DNA of 64,000 nt from Fennellomyces sp. T-0311. Its lineage: Eukaryota > Mucoromycota > Mucoromycetes > Mucorales > Lichtheimiaceae. The position numbers and the translations under genes were made by a program. This document shows positions 1 to 11,943 of this stretch, piece after piece; position 1 is the first letter of the stretch, and every line of letters begins with the position of its first letter. The stretch is from NCBI GenBank assembly GCA_025266875.1, contig JALLLT010000037.1:248001-312000 (forward strand), in the 5' to 3' direction. Below the pieces are notes generated by a model. The model searched no databases and had not been told where the DNA came from. It was given only the letters and a program-made list of their open reading frames with translations.

Positions 1-530
1 AGTGCACGTATCCAACTGGCATTCGGGTAAGTGGATTGGATGGGCATATGCTTGGCCGACCTGACGCGGGATTATCAGACGAACCGATGGCACTGAACAA
101 GCGCAAGACCGAGCCTGTCACCGTGGCCGAAATTGACGCGCTGTTTTCGGCCACAGGCAGCGAAAAGGATTTTAGACCCTACTTGTGCACCCAACCAGGC
201 TGTTCAAAATCATTTACAACATATGACCAGCTGCAAACTCACGAGACAAATATGCACGGCACCAAGAAGCTAATCTGCGGTATTGATGGATGCCACAAGA
301 GCTTTGTTACCCCCGGTCAGCTTACCAAGCATCGCAAAATGGTCCACTTTCGAGCCGCACGGAAGGCTAAAATGGCAGCGGCGGCTGCAGCAGCTGCAGC
401 AGCGGAAGAATCAGCTAGTGCTGATGGACCAACAACGACAACACCCACACCTACAACAGAAACTCCACCACCGGGAAACGGATCGAATGAAGTGGTGGAT
501 ATTGGCAATTCCGAAGATATGATTCCATAG
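1..530 (+). CDS. C2H2 zinc-finger protein, 5' end outside the window
   Basis: The exons visible are 1-26 and 79-530, joined across a 52-nt intron (27-78, GTAAGT donor, CAG acceptor); the stop is TAG at 528-530. The last exon carries two adjacent C2H2 fingers of the C-x4-C-x12-H-x4-H type, the first starting CTQPGCSKSF and the second CGIDGCHKSF. Then come a basic stretch, a run of ten alanines and a Thr/Pro-rich acidic tail. This suggests a nuclear DNA-binding protein. I cannot assign an orthologue because the N-terminal part lies outside the window. An ORF call starting at 36 would begin inside the intron and is wrong. Confidence 0.8.
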   Translation, partial: CTYPTGIRVSGLDGHMLGRPDAGLSDEPMALNKRKTEPVTVAEIDALFSATGSEKDFRPYLCTQPGCSKSFTTYDQLQTHETNMHGTKKLICGIDGCHKSFVTPGQLTKHRKMVHFRAARKAKMAAAAAAAAAAEESASADGPTTTTPTPTTETPPPGNGSNEVVDIGNSEDMIP

Positions 531-1140
531 TAATTCATGCCCTTTGTATATTTTATTCTCTGTCACGCTATATTGCATTACCTGCAGATATCCAACAATG
601 AAGTAAGGTATCTCGTAGTGTTCCAGCTTTCGTGTGTTTCATATTAACCGTGCACGTAAAGCGCGATTGAAAGTGTTGCAGTCCTGTCGATCCTTCAAAT
701 GTAACCCTCGGGATTTATCGATTAGGCTGGTACACGACCCAAACACCCGTACGTAAAAAGATGATTGGGTGGGACTCCAGCTATCCGTACAAAGGCTTTC
801 ATCTGCGTAATTCGCATGACGTAACGGCATTGGTATGTATTAAAGACAATAATAAATGTCGAGATTCTATGATGAGCTTAAACCTATGCAGGGCTGCCAA
901 ACTCTGCTTTAAGTCATTACATAGAGGCTTACGAGATAGTCTGCTGAAAAACCACGCTACGAAAATGGATACCTATATTCTCGATTGCTAAGAACGATGC
1001 TCTTCATGATGCATCAACGTAGGCTAAGCTAGCAGTATATTCATATCATTATGTGACCGTACAAACATCATGACGCTATTGGCCCTGGCATGCTTAAGTT
1101 CAAACGTGCTAGGTAACTGAAGTATATAAAATAAGTTATA

Positions 1141-1155
1141 TAGGTAAGCCTTTAG
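1141..1155. repeat. 15-bp direct repeat, copy 1
   Basis: The sequence taggtaagcctttag is perfectly repeated at 1509-1523, about 370 bp downstream. The interval between the copies is more GC-rich than its surroundings and holds an open minus-strand frame. It could be a footprint of an insertion or chance. Confidence 0.6.
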
Positions 1156-1345
1156 TTCAAAAGTTATATATTTATTTGGAAGTTGCTAGATCTGCTCCTA
1201 TAGGCATATGATCTCTTCCTTGCGGTGCAGAGGATCATGATAATACAATGGAAGATGAAATAGAGGCACCATGCCTGAAAAAAAACCTCTAGGATAGGTG
1301 TAAAAAAAGGCAGGTTGGCGTAAGGGGAAATTGTTGGCTATTCGT

Positions 1346-1508
1346 TCACGGATCTTCTTGGGTAGAAAACCCTCTCCGTGTTTCGGAGGGCCTGGAATTT
1401 GTCATGTCTTCTTGGTCGCCGTCACCGTTCGGATGAACTAGACCGTCGATCTTGCGAAGTACATCGAGCAGGGCCTGCCAAACATCCTTCCACTTGCCTC
1501 GAGTCAAC
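1346..1508 (-). pseudogene. Possible orphan exon or gene fragment
   Basis: The minus strand is open from 1508 to a TGA at 1346-1348 and reads like coding sequence (a piece is GKWKDVWQALLDVLRKIDG). It has no ATG and its upstream edge resembles a splice acceptor (CTAG). No partner exon was found. It may be a relic of a larger gene. Low confidence. Confidence 0.2.
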
Positions 1509-1523
1509 TAGGTAAGCCTTTAG
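1509..1523. repeat. 15-bp direct repeat, copy 2
   Basis: Second perfect copy of the 15-mer found at 1141-1155, same orientation. Confidence 0.6.
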
Positions 1524-1696
1524 ATCTTTAATATGACTTTACGCACAGTAGAAGCTCCGCATGTAGGAACATCATGGCACCTTTGTTATTTTTTTTTCCA
1601 AAGCCTAAAGCCTGAAGGCATATTTAAAACACATAAATAAAATCACCTCTAATCTTGTACATTGATATTATTTTTATTTGTTACTTTATCTACATT

Positions 1697-1771
1697 ATGA
1701 AACTTTTGCTTGCAATCACAATTTCAATCGTTGCTTCGTCTGCTATTCTCATTTCCGGAGCTTCGGCTTAA
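1697..1771 (+). pseudogene. Signal-peptide-like 24-codon ORF ending in TAA
   Basis: ATG at 1697 starts a near-perfect secretory signal: a Lys, a hydrophobic core (LLLAITISIVASSAILI) and an ASA cleavage box. TAA follows at once at 1769-1771. The same frame stays open for 30 more codons after the stop (a piece is DRTTSPRDFPRFLPPP). This looks like a small secreted protein killed by a nonsense mutation, or a gene whose first exon I cannot splice correctly. Confidence 0.3.
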
Positions 1772-4107
1772 GGTCATTCGCAGGCTATTGATCGTACTAC
1801 CAGTCCTAGAGATTTTCCGCGTTTTCTGCCTCCTCCATCGTCTTCTCCTGTCTGTCGATGATCTCTTCTACTTGATGACGGCTTTGACACCAGTAATACG
1901 TATACTAAAAAAAAGCCTCCCATATCCTGGTAATTTTTGAATGTACGCTGAGTTATTGCTAGCATCGGTTTATTGAGTTGCGAAAGTAGATGATCCTTAG
2001 TAAGAGTAACGGAGTCCATACTTGTAATCTTGGGAATAAGTGAAATAACTTATCTTTTACGTAGTCAAAAAAAAGCTTTTGGAAAGCATTCTCTGATACA
2101 TAGCAAGAACGAAGCTCTCTAATTTAATCACATATTTATGTATAGTTGAACCCTAGTCTCTTTACGGGTCTATTTTTACATACAAAACGCATGCATTAGG
2201 GTAATTTTTATGGTTCCGAAATCATGTAAACATGTGTGTGAGCAACGATGTAATAGCTTTGAATCAAAGCAGAGCATGACATATAATTTAATCGAAAAAG
2301 TAAGCATTTCGATATAGTAGTAACTAATTAAATAAGTACACATGAGATCAGCAAAGATATCCGAGTTATACATACATCCAGCCAATGGATACGCAGTATG
2401 ACTTTATTACTGTGCATACGGTACACACATATCCTATCCAGTTTCGGCATTACCACTGTATCATCATAATCACCTCAGTAGTTAATATTTTTATGGTATT
2501 TTCCATCTGAAAATAATCAAGTGCAAGTATATTATAGCGTAGTTTTCTGCTACGCTGCAATGGACTGGTGAGAATTGCTGGGAGTTTCAATTAGGTCAAG
2601 TCATGGGTCTTCTCCCCGAGGTCTGGGGAAAAACTCATGCTTTTGATCAGGATCGAATTGCGCAATAGAACCAACTGGGAGGTAGACATTACCAAATTTG
2701 TGCTAGCTAAAAGTATATGTAGTCACAACTAATCGTAAGAAACACTCAATATCTGAAGATTTTATAGCTTGTGATAATTGGAATTCACTTTCACTATCGA
2801 ATATATCTTCTGGATTCTGGAAAGCTATTTTCGGTACATAAAAAAACTATACGGTGGGACTGTGTATCGACGTATATAAGCTTCACTGGTCCGTGCGATA
2901 TTCACAGTATCGATACTTATACATACATCAACGCGAAAAGAGTTTTACCTAATAAAAATTGACTGGATTGAGATATAACCTATTACCATGGGAGAAAAAA
3001 CGCTTAGTGGATCTGGTGAACAATTCCTCTAGAACCTTAAACCATCCGTTGCAAATGTATACAGTGGCGTAAGGTTTCCTTGTGGGACAAACTCTATTTA
3101 TAAGGTATTGTTGGTTAATTGTATGGCTAAAAAAGTCAAAAAACAACAGAAAGCGGAATAACTTTTAACTAGGATATTAATTTAAAACCGAAGCAGAATT
3201 GACATCCAGGACATCTGAGCAAAGTAGCTCACAGAATTAGGAATTAATGATAAAAGGTGTCGGAAACGTATTTTTTTATTCTAGTGTAGTGTGCACAAGG
3301 CGGTGACGTCCTTCCACAAGTGCGGGAATGTTGAGCAATCGGAAAGCTCTGTCATATTGTGGGACTTCACTTGTCATTAAAGCGAAAGTACACATGAGGC
3401 ACATTCTGGTTTTGGTTACACGGCTATTGCCCAAATCAGCGTGATCATTCCATCTTTGTATTTGCTTTCACAAAGAGTGCAATAGAAATAAAACACACCT
3501 GACTGTACAAGTAAGAAAAAAAAGTCGTACGCGAAAGTTCTTTGAACTACTCCATATTAACTTTTGTTAAATATAGGTAGCGAGGGAATTCTCTTCTCTT
3601 TTTATACGGATTTTCCATGACGAAGGAAGGTATCCGAACATGATTTTGATACTCTACATGTTCCACCCGACACCTAACTCCTGCCTGTGTTCACCTAATA
3701 AAAAAGCAGACAATTGGTTGTCGTCGCACTGAAACTTACAGTGTGATGTTAGTAATAAAAAGTATAATTCCATACTAATGAATATGTCGTATTTCAACTA
3801 TTCAAAAGTGACCAATCGATGTTAGGGTAGCATACGTAATTGCAAGATCGCGCTGTTGGTACTCACCTCCGAGCCCATTTAGTTTAGACTTGTGGCAATC
3901 TCAGGAAATCCCGGTTTGATACATACCAGATCTACCAAAGGTTCTGTACCACTTCTCAAGGTGACCACATGCACCTTTATACGGAAACATCCCCGCAATC
4001 CTTATTTTATTTTCTAACGGATCATCACCGTCTGGTGCCTTTCTTTTTTCCAAAAAAATATTTACCATTGTATTTGTAAACTGTAACATCTTTCGCTTTC
4101 GCAATTG

Positions 4108-5754
4108 ATGAGCGTGGAACAAGACGAGTTTTGGAGAATATGCGACGATAGCGGTAAATGCCATTGCGATTGGCGCCTAACGGTGACGGGCTGTGAGGAA
4201 GAATCTGCATTCAAAGCAATGTATATCGTGAATGGGATTGCATCCGGTATCCTTGCAGTTGCTGGTACGATAGCATATATATATATATCACGTTAGAATA
4301 CAACAGGATAATAACGCCTAATGCTAAATAGCATCCGCTATCTTATTTCAACGGATCTACTTTCACAAACAAACCATCTTTGATCTTCGCAGCATAATTC
4401 GACCAAAACCCATCGAATCTATGGCTGCTTTGGGAATTGTCTTTCATTTCTGTAAGAGTTGCTACAATGACTGATATAATAGGATTTAATTGATGTCGTC
4501 GATATTAGTGCGAATGATTCATACGATCATCGTGGTACTTGATGCTGCACCGAATGTGGCGTTTCGCTCATGTATAACAAAGGACACTGATTTGTCAAGT
4601 ACTTGTTGCTCATGAATTTATTTTTGGTAGTTCTCTTTGAACTCCCATGGGAATTTGCCTTCGCCGCATTGGCATGCTATCTCTTTGGAATGGCCCATAC
4701 TCTTTCAGATGTAAGTGAAGAGTGGGTATGTGGTACTTGTACCGCGAGCATAAGATTTTCTCACTGTTGGCAATTTGTTTGTGTTACCATTTTCGGACAT
4801 CAGAGCAGCAAAATTATCTATGATACCTGGGTGGGATCACCTTATATCATTGATGGAGCTTACGTATGCGTCGTCACTCTGCCATTTATTTCAAACAACG
4901 TCTGCTCTATAGCGGCAGGCGTACTCGGCTTGCAAGGCAACTTTTTCCTCGCTGATCGATTCACAAGCGTATTATACTATTTTTGGACATTCTACACATG
5001 CTCTCTTGGCGTATTTATCGTTTATGCTGGATTTCGTCTGATCGGATTGCTGCAAGATCATTTCGAAGGAAAGCCCGGTGTGAGCGCTGAAGATATCGAG
5101 AAGCTGAAACTGGGAGCAGTCAAAGTCAAGATTGTTACTTTTTCAGCATTCGGCTCCCTTTTACTCTTTTCCCTTATCAATGTACTTTACGGTGTTTTTC
5201 GGCATTCCATCACGACTCATATGCCGTATAATATGACAATTGCGGTCATATGGACGTTCAATGGTATTCTCGCCACTGCCTTGATAGTCTTTTCGGTCAT
5301 ACTCAAGTACGTTGATGCAAAATTTTCTTTTCATACACTTACGCTTACCTTATGAACTAGTCCTCGTATGGCGTCATTTGCAGGCCTTGCTTCTATTCCT
5401 ACTGGCGATAACGGAGATATGTCAAACTCACGGATGGTAAGCTATAGATCATATACGACACCAACAACATTATTTCTAAATGAAAAAAAGTCCAAGTGGC
5501 TGGTCCTCAAAAGTAGCACAACACCACGACCCAGTAGTGATTTCGAGAGACACACGAAACAGCAAACAAGCGAAAGTAAACCAGTGGATCTGGAAAGCGG
5601 ATTTCATACCATTGCTCAGCCGGCTAGCAAATCCCAAAGTTGTCGTGAATCGGATCAAAGCCACATTGAAGAGGATCAGCGTCGGTACAACACAATGACA
5701 CATTTCATCCGCGTATCACCACGCAACGTAGCTTCTACCGACGAGCATCGTTAA
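4108..5754 (+). CDS. Seven-TM membrane protein, receptor-like, unknown function
   Basis: Six exons close in frame: 4108-4291, 4332-4451, 4509-4571, 4631-4710, 4804-5306 and 5361-5754, giving 447 aa. Introns are 40, 57, 59, 93 and 54 nt. The start follows a short polar, Cys-containing N-terminus. The first TM is near residues 37-58 and the loop after it contains RPKPIESM. Further hydrophobic spans include VVLDAAPNVAFRS, FELPWEFAFAALACYL and IAVIWTFNGILATALIVF. Splicing all five introns joins these into one continuous seven-span protein. The C-terminal 120 residues are hydrophilic and Ser/Thr-rich, presumably cytoplasmic. I recall similar multi-pass proteins in Mucoromycota but know no function. 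A receptor role is inference only. Confidence 0.75.
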
Positions 5755-6233
5755 CTATCTATATGTATTTCTAAGCAACCATCCGGGGCAATGTAAAAAA
5801 AAAGTCGGTGCTATAAGTAGTAGAAAGTCATGAATACTGTACCGAAGAGCGAGTCAACACGCTGCGTGATGAATTTTAATCAACTGTATATAGTTATGAA
5901 ATAACTGCAAAGTATCGATATCTTTTAATATTTTTTTATAAATAATATGCAAACCAAAACAATTAGTTCTTTTATAAGGTTTCATACTTAACATTTTTTT
6001 TTTGTTCCTTGGGAAAAAGTGTCAGCTATGTATTGCTTCTCGCACATTCACTGGTAAGAGTAACGCCCTGGTCACTTGATCGTATGCAACTTCAAAAGTA
6101 AGGTGAAATCAACAGCACAGCATCATGCGTTTCAGCTACCATCAACGAAAACATGAATATCTTAAAATGACATCTCCACTGGAATAGCTCATCCATTCGA
6201 TCTTGGATAAGACATGGATTAAAGCGGGTCTTA

Positions 6234-6477
6234 CCTTTTTCCATTAGCCCCAGGCCAGGCCATAATTTGAGCGCTGTAGACTGTTTATAATATGATCCAA
6301 GGGCTGAACCTCGTCGATCAGCTCGGGGATCGTACCAAATACATCCAAAAGGTCCTTCATCCGTATGCTTAGCAACGGACACCGTGTATTGTGCTTTCGT
6401 GCTATTCCGACAGCACAACACCAACAGCCCTTTAGCGGACATGACGGAAGCCAGCACATATGCTATATAACAAGGCA
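6234..6477 (-). other. Possible exon of an unrecognised minus-strand gene
   Basis: The minus strand from 6477 reads a coding-like frame (a piece is DEGPFGCIWYDPRADRRG) that runs into a GTAAGA donor at 6234. A TTCCAG acceptor lies about 54 nt further on at 6180, and the spliced frame then stops after a few codons. I could not identify upstream exons or a family. Confidence 0.2.
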
Positions 6478-7000
6478 ATGTTCATCCGTGGAGAATATAT
6501 CCAAGCACAGGATTATGTACACCATCATTCGATGTTGATGGAGACAATAGGTCCTCTTGTGCTGAGTGGCTCGTGAGAAATAGTCACTGTCTTATGATTA
6601 TTATTGTAGTTATTCAAAGCTTGCCTGTGTGTTGGTGGAGCAGTCAGATAATTATACTTTACTTTCTTACCATCAAGATATCAGGAATGTAAGAGGCAGA
6701 ATCGTCAATATATACTATCATGGGTCCTCATTTTCCGGTTGTGCCAGTGTATTCGTCCCCACAATGTTCCGCACAAACTAATACGCGAATTACAATTTGG
6801 TTTTGTCCTTACTGTTGTGATCGTCGTTCCTTCGAAAGTGGGTTTTGAGCGCAGCAAAATGACAATTCTGTTAATGATGGACCACATCAATACCATTCGT
6901 TGGTCCCAAGTCATACGGAGCATAAGGATGTCTTCGAACCTTTATCCTTTGCAACTAGTAATACCGTATTACCGTTTCAATACAGAATTACCTACAATTT

Positions 7001-7048
7001 GCGATACCGGCACAGCGATACCGGCACAGCGATACCGGGACAGCGATA
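7001..7048. repeat. 14-bp minisatellite, about 3.4 copies
   Basis: The unit gcgataccggcaca occurs at 7001-7014 and 7015-7028, a one-base variant at 7029-7042, and the first six bases again at 7043-7048. Confidence 0.85.
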
Positions 7049-7577
7049 GCTTGGTAGTTCTTCGTTCGTTTTTCTTTCACCAGCATATCGCCCGCAGAAT
7101 TATCGTCTCCACTAAACCTTTCGCACAATTTTTGTTGACCTTGGCAGGTTCTGCGCCAAGACGAGCCACTGCGAAATGGACTGGTACACATGGTGATTCT
7201 TTGTTGCGCTGTGCAGTACAATACCTCCTGAAAAGTACGAACAGTCTCTATGCTACTTGCACAAATTATACTATGCATCCCCCCTTCTAGCTACTGCTTC
7301 GTGCGGTTTCTCTTTGCATACGCCATGGTAGGTATTAAACTGATGGCGAAGGTAAAGATCCTGCTATCTTATTGGCATTTCACAGTTGCTATCTTTATAT
7401 GGGCCGCACTCTATAAAAAAATGATGGCGTCATACATGGATTTAACATCCTAAACGCTACATACGTATTTTTTGTTCGAACTTCCCAGTGTAATTGAATG
7501 TGGACATTCAACATGATATATAAGTCTACCTTGAACTTTTGACGATGAAATAATATACATATTTTATTATGCGAATA

Positions 7578-9428
7578 CTACGATGTGTTTGTGTTTCCAC
7601 TCTCTAAAGAAATGAGCTGTATGTCAGCAAAATCAGATGCAAGTTGCCTTGCGTCATTTGTTTGATGAAGAACGTATAAAACGCCAGCCGCCAGCAGCCA
7701 AGAAATGACAAAAATGATATCTGACCAATGTCTAAAAAAGTTAAATTCGATATCTCCCAGCGACGACGATATCAAATTTCTGCTCCAAGGTTAATATTTT
7801 TTATACTATTACTACTACTACTACAGTTACTTATGTTTACGTACCTGTACTCGGGTGGTAAACTGTTTTGCATCATCAACACTGAACTTAAAAAGTACAT
7901 GCCCATTGTATGCGCAACAAACAAAATAACGTTGTTTTTGGGTACCACCACTCGTCGCGAGAATGAACGAAATAGCTTGGTCAAGAGCTGAAAGAATCCT
8001 CGGACAGAACCAAACACGATAATGCCGGCAAACCAAAAACTCAATTGTTGTGACCAGAATACAGTGTCGGATATACCGAAATGGCTGATAAGCAACGAGA
8101 GCATTCGAGTGATGGGATCTCCTGTTCCGGAACGTCCAAATATCACGTTGACTGTTGTCTTTTCTTACGGTTAGTACAGAAAGTAATATTTATCTCTACT
8201 AATACATACCACAGTGAGCTTATAAATACAGTAAAAGCTAAAGATATGGCCGATAACATTCCAGCATCGTCCGCACCACGTTTTTCCGAATTGACTTTTC
8301 GCCTAGCAACAAACAAAGTTGTCAGTCCCCCTGAGTGTGTTGCAATGGTAACTTTACCCTTTCTCTTGCCAGCTCACTCAAGTCAGATTTCATCGACTCG
8401 GATAAGCCTTCCAATTGATGTATCTCACTGTCCAGTAATTCATACTCTATCACAGCCTCTATCAGTCGAATGCTCCGCTCCAAAAGCGGCTCGACTTACC
8501 TCGCTGTTCTGATCCCTGAACAAGGGACACGATACGACCCAATGTTGTAGGCTGATTGTATCGAATGTCAGACAGAATTCGTTCTCCATCGTGGCACAAG
8601 ACTTACTTTGGTCTGCTGACGAGGAGTCATGCGCGATAATAATGCTTTCTTGTCTCGGATCATATTGAGGGTTTGCTCATAGGCATTCTGGGCATGTCGA
8701 TAATCACGCTCGCTTATTGGCCTATTCTAATTTTAGACTCGTCCATCCACACAATGCAACGTGTAATGAGCTTACTTTCTGAATATGCTCAGGTTATAGT
8801 AGGGCGTATGGACGACACCAAAGCCAGAGAGGATCGAGATGACTGTAATCCCCGTGATGGCTACTCGAAACAGCGAGAGCTCTGCCCAAGATAAAACGAT
8901 CGCCGTACCATCGGCCACACTTGTTGGAGAGTCGTTGGTGTACCCCAGCCGAGTGAACAGGTAAAGGTATACCGCCCAAACAGCGCATGAAAAGTAAAGC
9001 GAGAACTTTTGTCGCCAGCCTGCGCATCGTCGGTAAGTTTCTTATTCTTCTTACAAATGTCTCTTCCAACTGTACCCTGCGTTTGTCGCAAAAAGACGTA
9101 CACTTGATACCACGGAATGACCAAGACGACCAGCAGCAGCAGCAAATGAAGATTGAATTGCCAGAATCGCCACCGTAGCCTTATCGCTTGACAATGAGTT
9201 GTTCTGTCGTAAAGTTACAAGTGCGTCTTACTCTGAGGTAGAAAGGTCTGTAATCTCGGCAAAGACCAGAAAGAACAGCGTGCAGGAGCAACTCAATGTC
9301 AAAGCGAAGATCGCGTTTGTGAGACCGAGCGAGGCATTGTTGAATAGGAAGCGAAGTATAGCTCTGGCGCCAATGGTGAGAATTAAAAGTTGAATGGTAA
9401 CGAGAATAGCATAATCGATGAAGGCCAT
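7578..9428 (-). CDS. GPHR: Golgi pH regulator (GPHR / GTG family)
   Basis: Nine exons on the minus strand: 9232-9428, 9055-9179, 8776-9019, 8607-8712, 8500-8551, 8358-8458, 8210-8302, 7845-8158 and 7578-7779. They give 477 aa, close to the 455 aa I recall for human GPHR. Introns are 35-65 nt. GPHR is a multi-pass anion channel that keeps Golgi lumen pH. Family signatures include LSGFGVVHTPYYNLS after the N-terminal TM block, a central charged region, FGRSGTGDPITR, then DTVFWSQQLSFWFAGII, AHTMGMYFLSSVL, LPPEYR and FNFFRHWSDIIFV in the C-terminal ABA_GPCR block. ATG 9428 gives MAFIDYAILVT, matching the family N-terminus; the longer upstream frame is ignored. The 35-nt intron (9020-9054) is unusually short but phase-exact. 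Confidence 0.93.
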
Positions 9429-9635
9429 TCGCAAAAAGGTGCGGGTACAAAGAACAAAAGCGGCTGGTCGCTCAGCATGAATTTCGTTATAAATGAGCTG
9501 CAAATTGCTAATAATCTTTCTTAAAAAGACCTGTAAAATGTACACTTTTTTTTGACTCCAGGCTGGCTGCAGAAGGAAAGGGTTTGTGGAAGGGGGGAGG
9601 GGTTGTTGTGCGTGTTCTGTGTTAATGCGTGGTTC

Positions 9636-10857
9636 TTACGTCTCCATCGAATCGCCCTGCTTGTTCTTCCAGTCGACGAACTCGTCGAACAGAACCGGCC
9701 CTGGACAACGGCTTAGCATACATGAACAACGCGCTATCACATGCATGGCTCCTTACACGATGAACTGCTGTCGTAGTTTGAAAGATCGTCAGGAACGGAT
9801 CGGCAGAAATCCAACAGACTCGTCCATTGATCTAGGTTGCACAACGTGAGCATCCCCATCATGGCCCCCGCTGCAGGCCTTACCTTTGTTTATGACCTTC
9901 ACCGGCTTTTCGCTCTAAGACAACGGTCAGACTGCGTCGGTCATGGGCGTGCTGAAGCTTACCCGGAGGAACTCGACGAATGAGGTAATAAGAGGGTATG
10001 TCGCTGGATCCAGCATGAGTGGCCAAAGCGCCATTGCAACCTGACGAATATCGGGTGAATGATGCTCCCTCGGGCGGCGCGTGTGTCACTACTTACGTCA
10101 ACATCCATGCTTTTCTGCCCCGTGGTCTTTGCGAACCCGAATGTGAATAAATACAGCTTCTTGAATACTGAATCGTCATTCTTGACCGCTTGGTGCCATT
10201 GCGGGATCACGCCTCGCAGCTTCTCCGGTGAATCGACCCTGCCCCAGCACGTCAACGCCCGTCCGCACCTCACCACCCGCCCCGTGCGCCCTACCTCAGC
10301 TCTTTCATTGCGCCCATCCACTCCTCCTTGGTGAAGTACCCTGTTGGTTTGCTGTGAGCTTATCTGGCCCTTTGCGTGCTTGTCCCACATTTACCCATTC
10401 GACTTGCATTCAGCTTCCAGCCAATGATGATTGGATATATCTGTTCCAGGCTGAGCACCAAACCAGAAACAGGATCAATTAAAACACTTACGCTGTCTAA
10501 TGATACATCCAAGTCACTGAAGAACGCCTGACAGCCCATAGGAGTGATGATGTCTTCCTGCATATCTTGATCCTTGTATCGGTTGAACCAAGCCTCGCAT
10601 GATTTGCTGAGATCTGTCGTCTTGCTCTACATTATCGTCTCTATCATCTTGATGCGCAGCATTCGTTTCTATTTTTACCTGGCCCATGCTACCCTTTTGA
10701 CTACGATTCATTACAAAAAGCAGAATACGTTTAGTCTCCCTCTGCTGCGTGCCACATTGTGTCGACACTACCTTGTCTTGGCTGTACTGGTTTTTCTGGT
10801 GGTTCGGGATCGCTTTGTAGCGTTGTCTGTCGAAGTGTTTTTACGCTTCGGGGGCAT
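9636..10857 (-). CDS. DCN1: DCN1-like cullin neddylation factor (DCUN1D4/5 type)
   Basis: Nine exons: 10772-10857, 10492-10624, 10395-10440, 10295-10340, 10097-10238, 9963-10040, 9884-9914, 9757-9831 and 9636-9700, giving 233 aa. DCN1 proteins are scaffold-type E3s for NEDD8 that bind cullins and acetylated Ubc12. The N-terminus is basic (MPPKRKNTS), as in DCUN1D4/5 and without a UBA domain. The potentiating-neddylation domain is clear: CEAWFNRYKDQDM, IIIGWKLNASRMGYFTKEEW, DSPEKLRG, FTFGFAKTTGQKSMDVDVA, INKDQWTSLLDFCR, and the signature DLSNYD followed by WPVLFDEFVDW. The junction of exons 1 and 2 is the least certain because several acceptors are possible there. All other phases close. Confidence 0.92.
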
Positions 10858-11285
10858 GGTATGAGATTCGAGCAAAGAAAAGGTAAAAAAAAAAAGTCAG
10901 CTCGCGCAGACGCAGTGATGGTCCTAAAAGGAAAGGGGTGGTCACTGGTATAACGCGTGTCGCGTTCCTTTCCTACGCGCTCCCTCAACTTGTCTTTTTG
11001 ATGCAACCGTGTGCTTCTGCTGCCACGGATCCTGATCACTGAAACAGTGCTCGGGTAAGCGCAAGTGCTGGCGAGATATTGTTTGCGGATATTATGAAAT
11101 GGCACGGAAAGTGTCGTTGACACAGCGTTGGATGGTGCGTACGAGATGGTGTCCTTGTAGTCAACTGGCATGGCCGGAAAAGCGAAGGTTTAGAGGTCTA
11201 TCGTCAATAGGCACCATCATTCTCTCCCGCCGATCCAACAGTTTTAAGACTCCCGTTTTCGGCAAGCAGATACTCTCAATTTGCT

Positions 11286-11772
11286 ATGGCTTCCAAAACC
11301 ACTCAGGAATACCGAAATGCGTTTGTTACCCTCATTTCGCAGCTGGTTACGATTGAACAGAAGGGAAAAGAATTCTTTGACAAAATGTATGCTCTCGAAC
11401 ACCACCCATCGAATCCAATGTAAACTAAATTCGTAATGCAGAGAAAAGTCGCCATGGGTACCGTACGAACCCTCAACAATGCAAGGTTGAATCCGACGGG
11501 AAAGAAAAAAAAAAGAAAAACGCTAACACCTTTTTTTTTTTCTTGTAGCCGATTACGAAAACTTAATGACAGCGCTACAAACTCTCGAAACGCATGCCAA
11601 AGCTTGCGGGTTACTCAGCATTACTGGCACGGAAGAAGCTGATGCTTCCCAAGGACGCAATCTAGCAACACGTACACAAGAAACACTCCAAGCTGTTGAT
11701 ACGTTTTTCCAAGAGAAGAACCGGCTTTTAATGAATATAAGGGCAGCTGCCAATACAACTCGCAATTCCTGA
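11286..11772 (+). CDS. Small helical protein, unknown function
   Basis: Three exons (11286-11386, 11442-11485, 11549-11772) give 122 aa. The second intron ends in a long T-tract before its acceptor. The protein is mostly predicted helix and lacks a signal peptide or membrane span. It starts MASKTTQEYRNAF, has a short Pro-containing turn (KSPWVPYEPSTM) and continues as two amphipathic stretches (LMTALQTLETHAK and LQAVDTFFQEKNRLLMN). Size and layout resemble small helical subunits of Mediator or tethering complexes, but I cannot name a family. A longer frame starting at 11099 is in another register and has no splice support. Confidence 0.7.
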
Positions 11773-11943
11773 TCTATATATTCCTTCAAAACCTGTACAT
11801 ACCCTCGAAACATGCATTCATTAAACATTTATACTGAACTGTGAGCCTACGCGTGTGTGCGTTCTATTGGCTTCCATAATAATAATGAAACCATGGAAAC
11901 CGTTCCCATGAAAATCTAAATGCAAGTGTCAAAATCCCGGTCA

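Larger units (their letters stand above)
531..4107. other. AT-rich, gene-poor stretch
   Basis: About 3.6 kb without a gene I can defend. It holds poly-A/T runs, short ORFs without family resemblance, a pair of 15-bp direct repeats and two possible gene relics listed separately. The nearest plus-strand start is the seven-TM gene at 4108. Confidence 0.5.
5755..7577. other. Intergenic, no secure gene
   Basis: Between the seven-TM gene and the GPHR 3' end. Several short open stretches occur on both strands, with splice-like signals on the minus strand, but I could not assemble a continuous protein or recognise a family. It also holds a 14-bp tandem repeat at 7001-7048. A decayed minus-strand gene is possible. 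Confidence 0.4.

Noticed and set aside
6739..7290. 183-codon plus-strand ORF
   Set aside because: Does not begin with a convincing start context, spans the minisatellite and shows no domain.
10731..11171. 146-codon minus-strand ORF upstream of the DCN1-like gene
   Set aside because: Out of frame with the DCN1 first exon (MPPKRKNTS) and without family resemblance.
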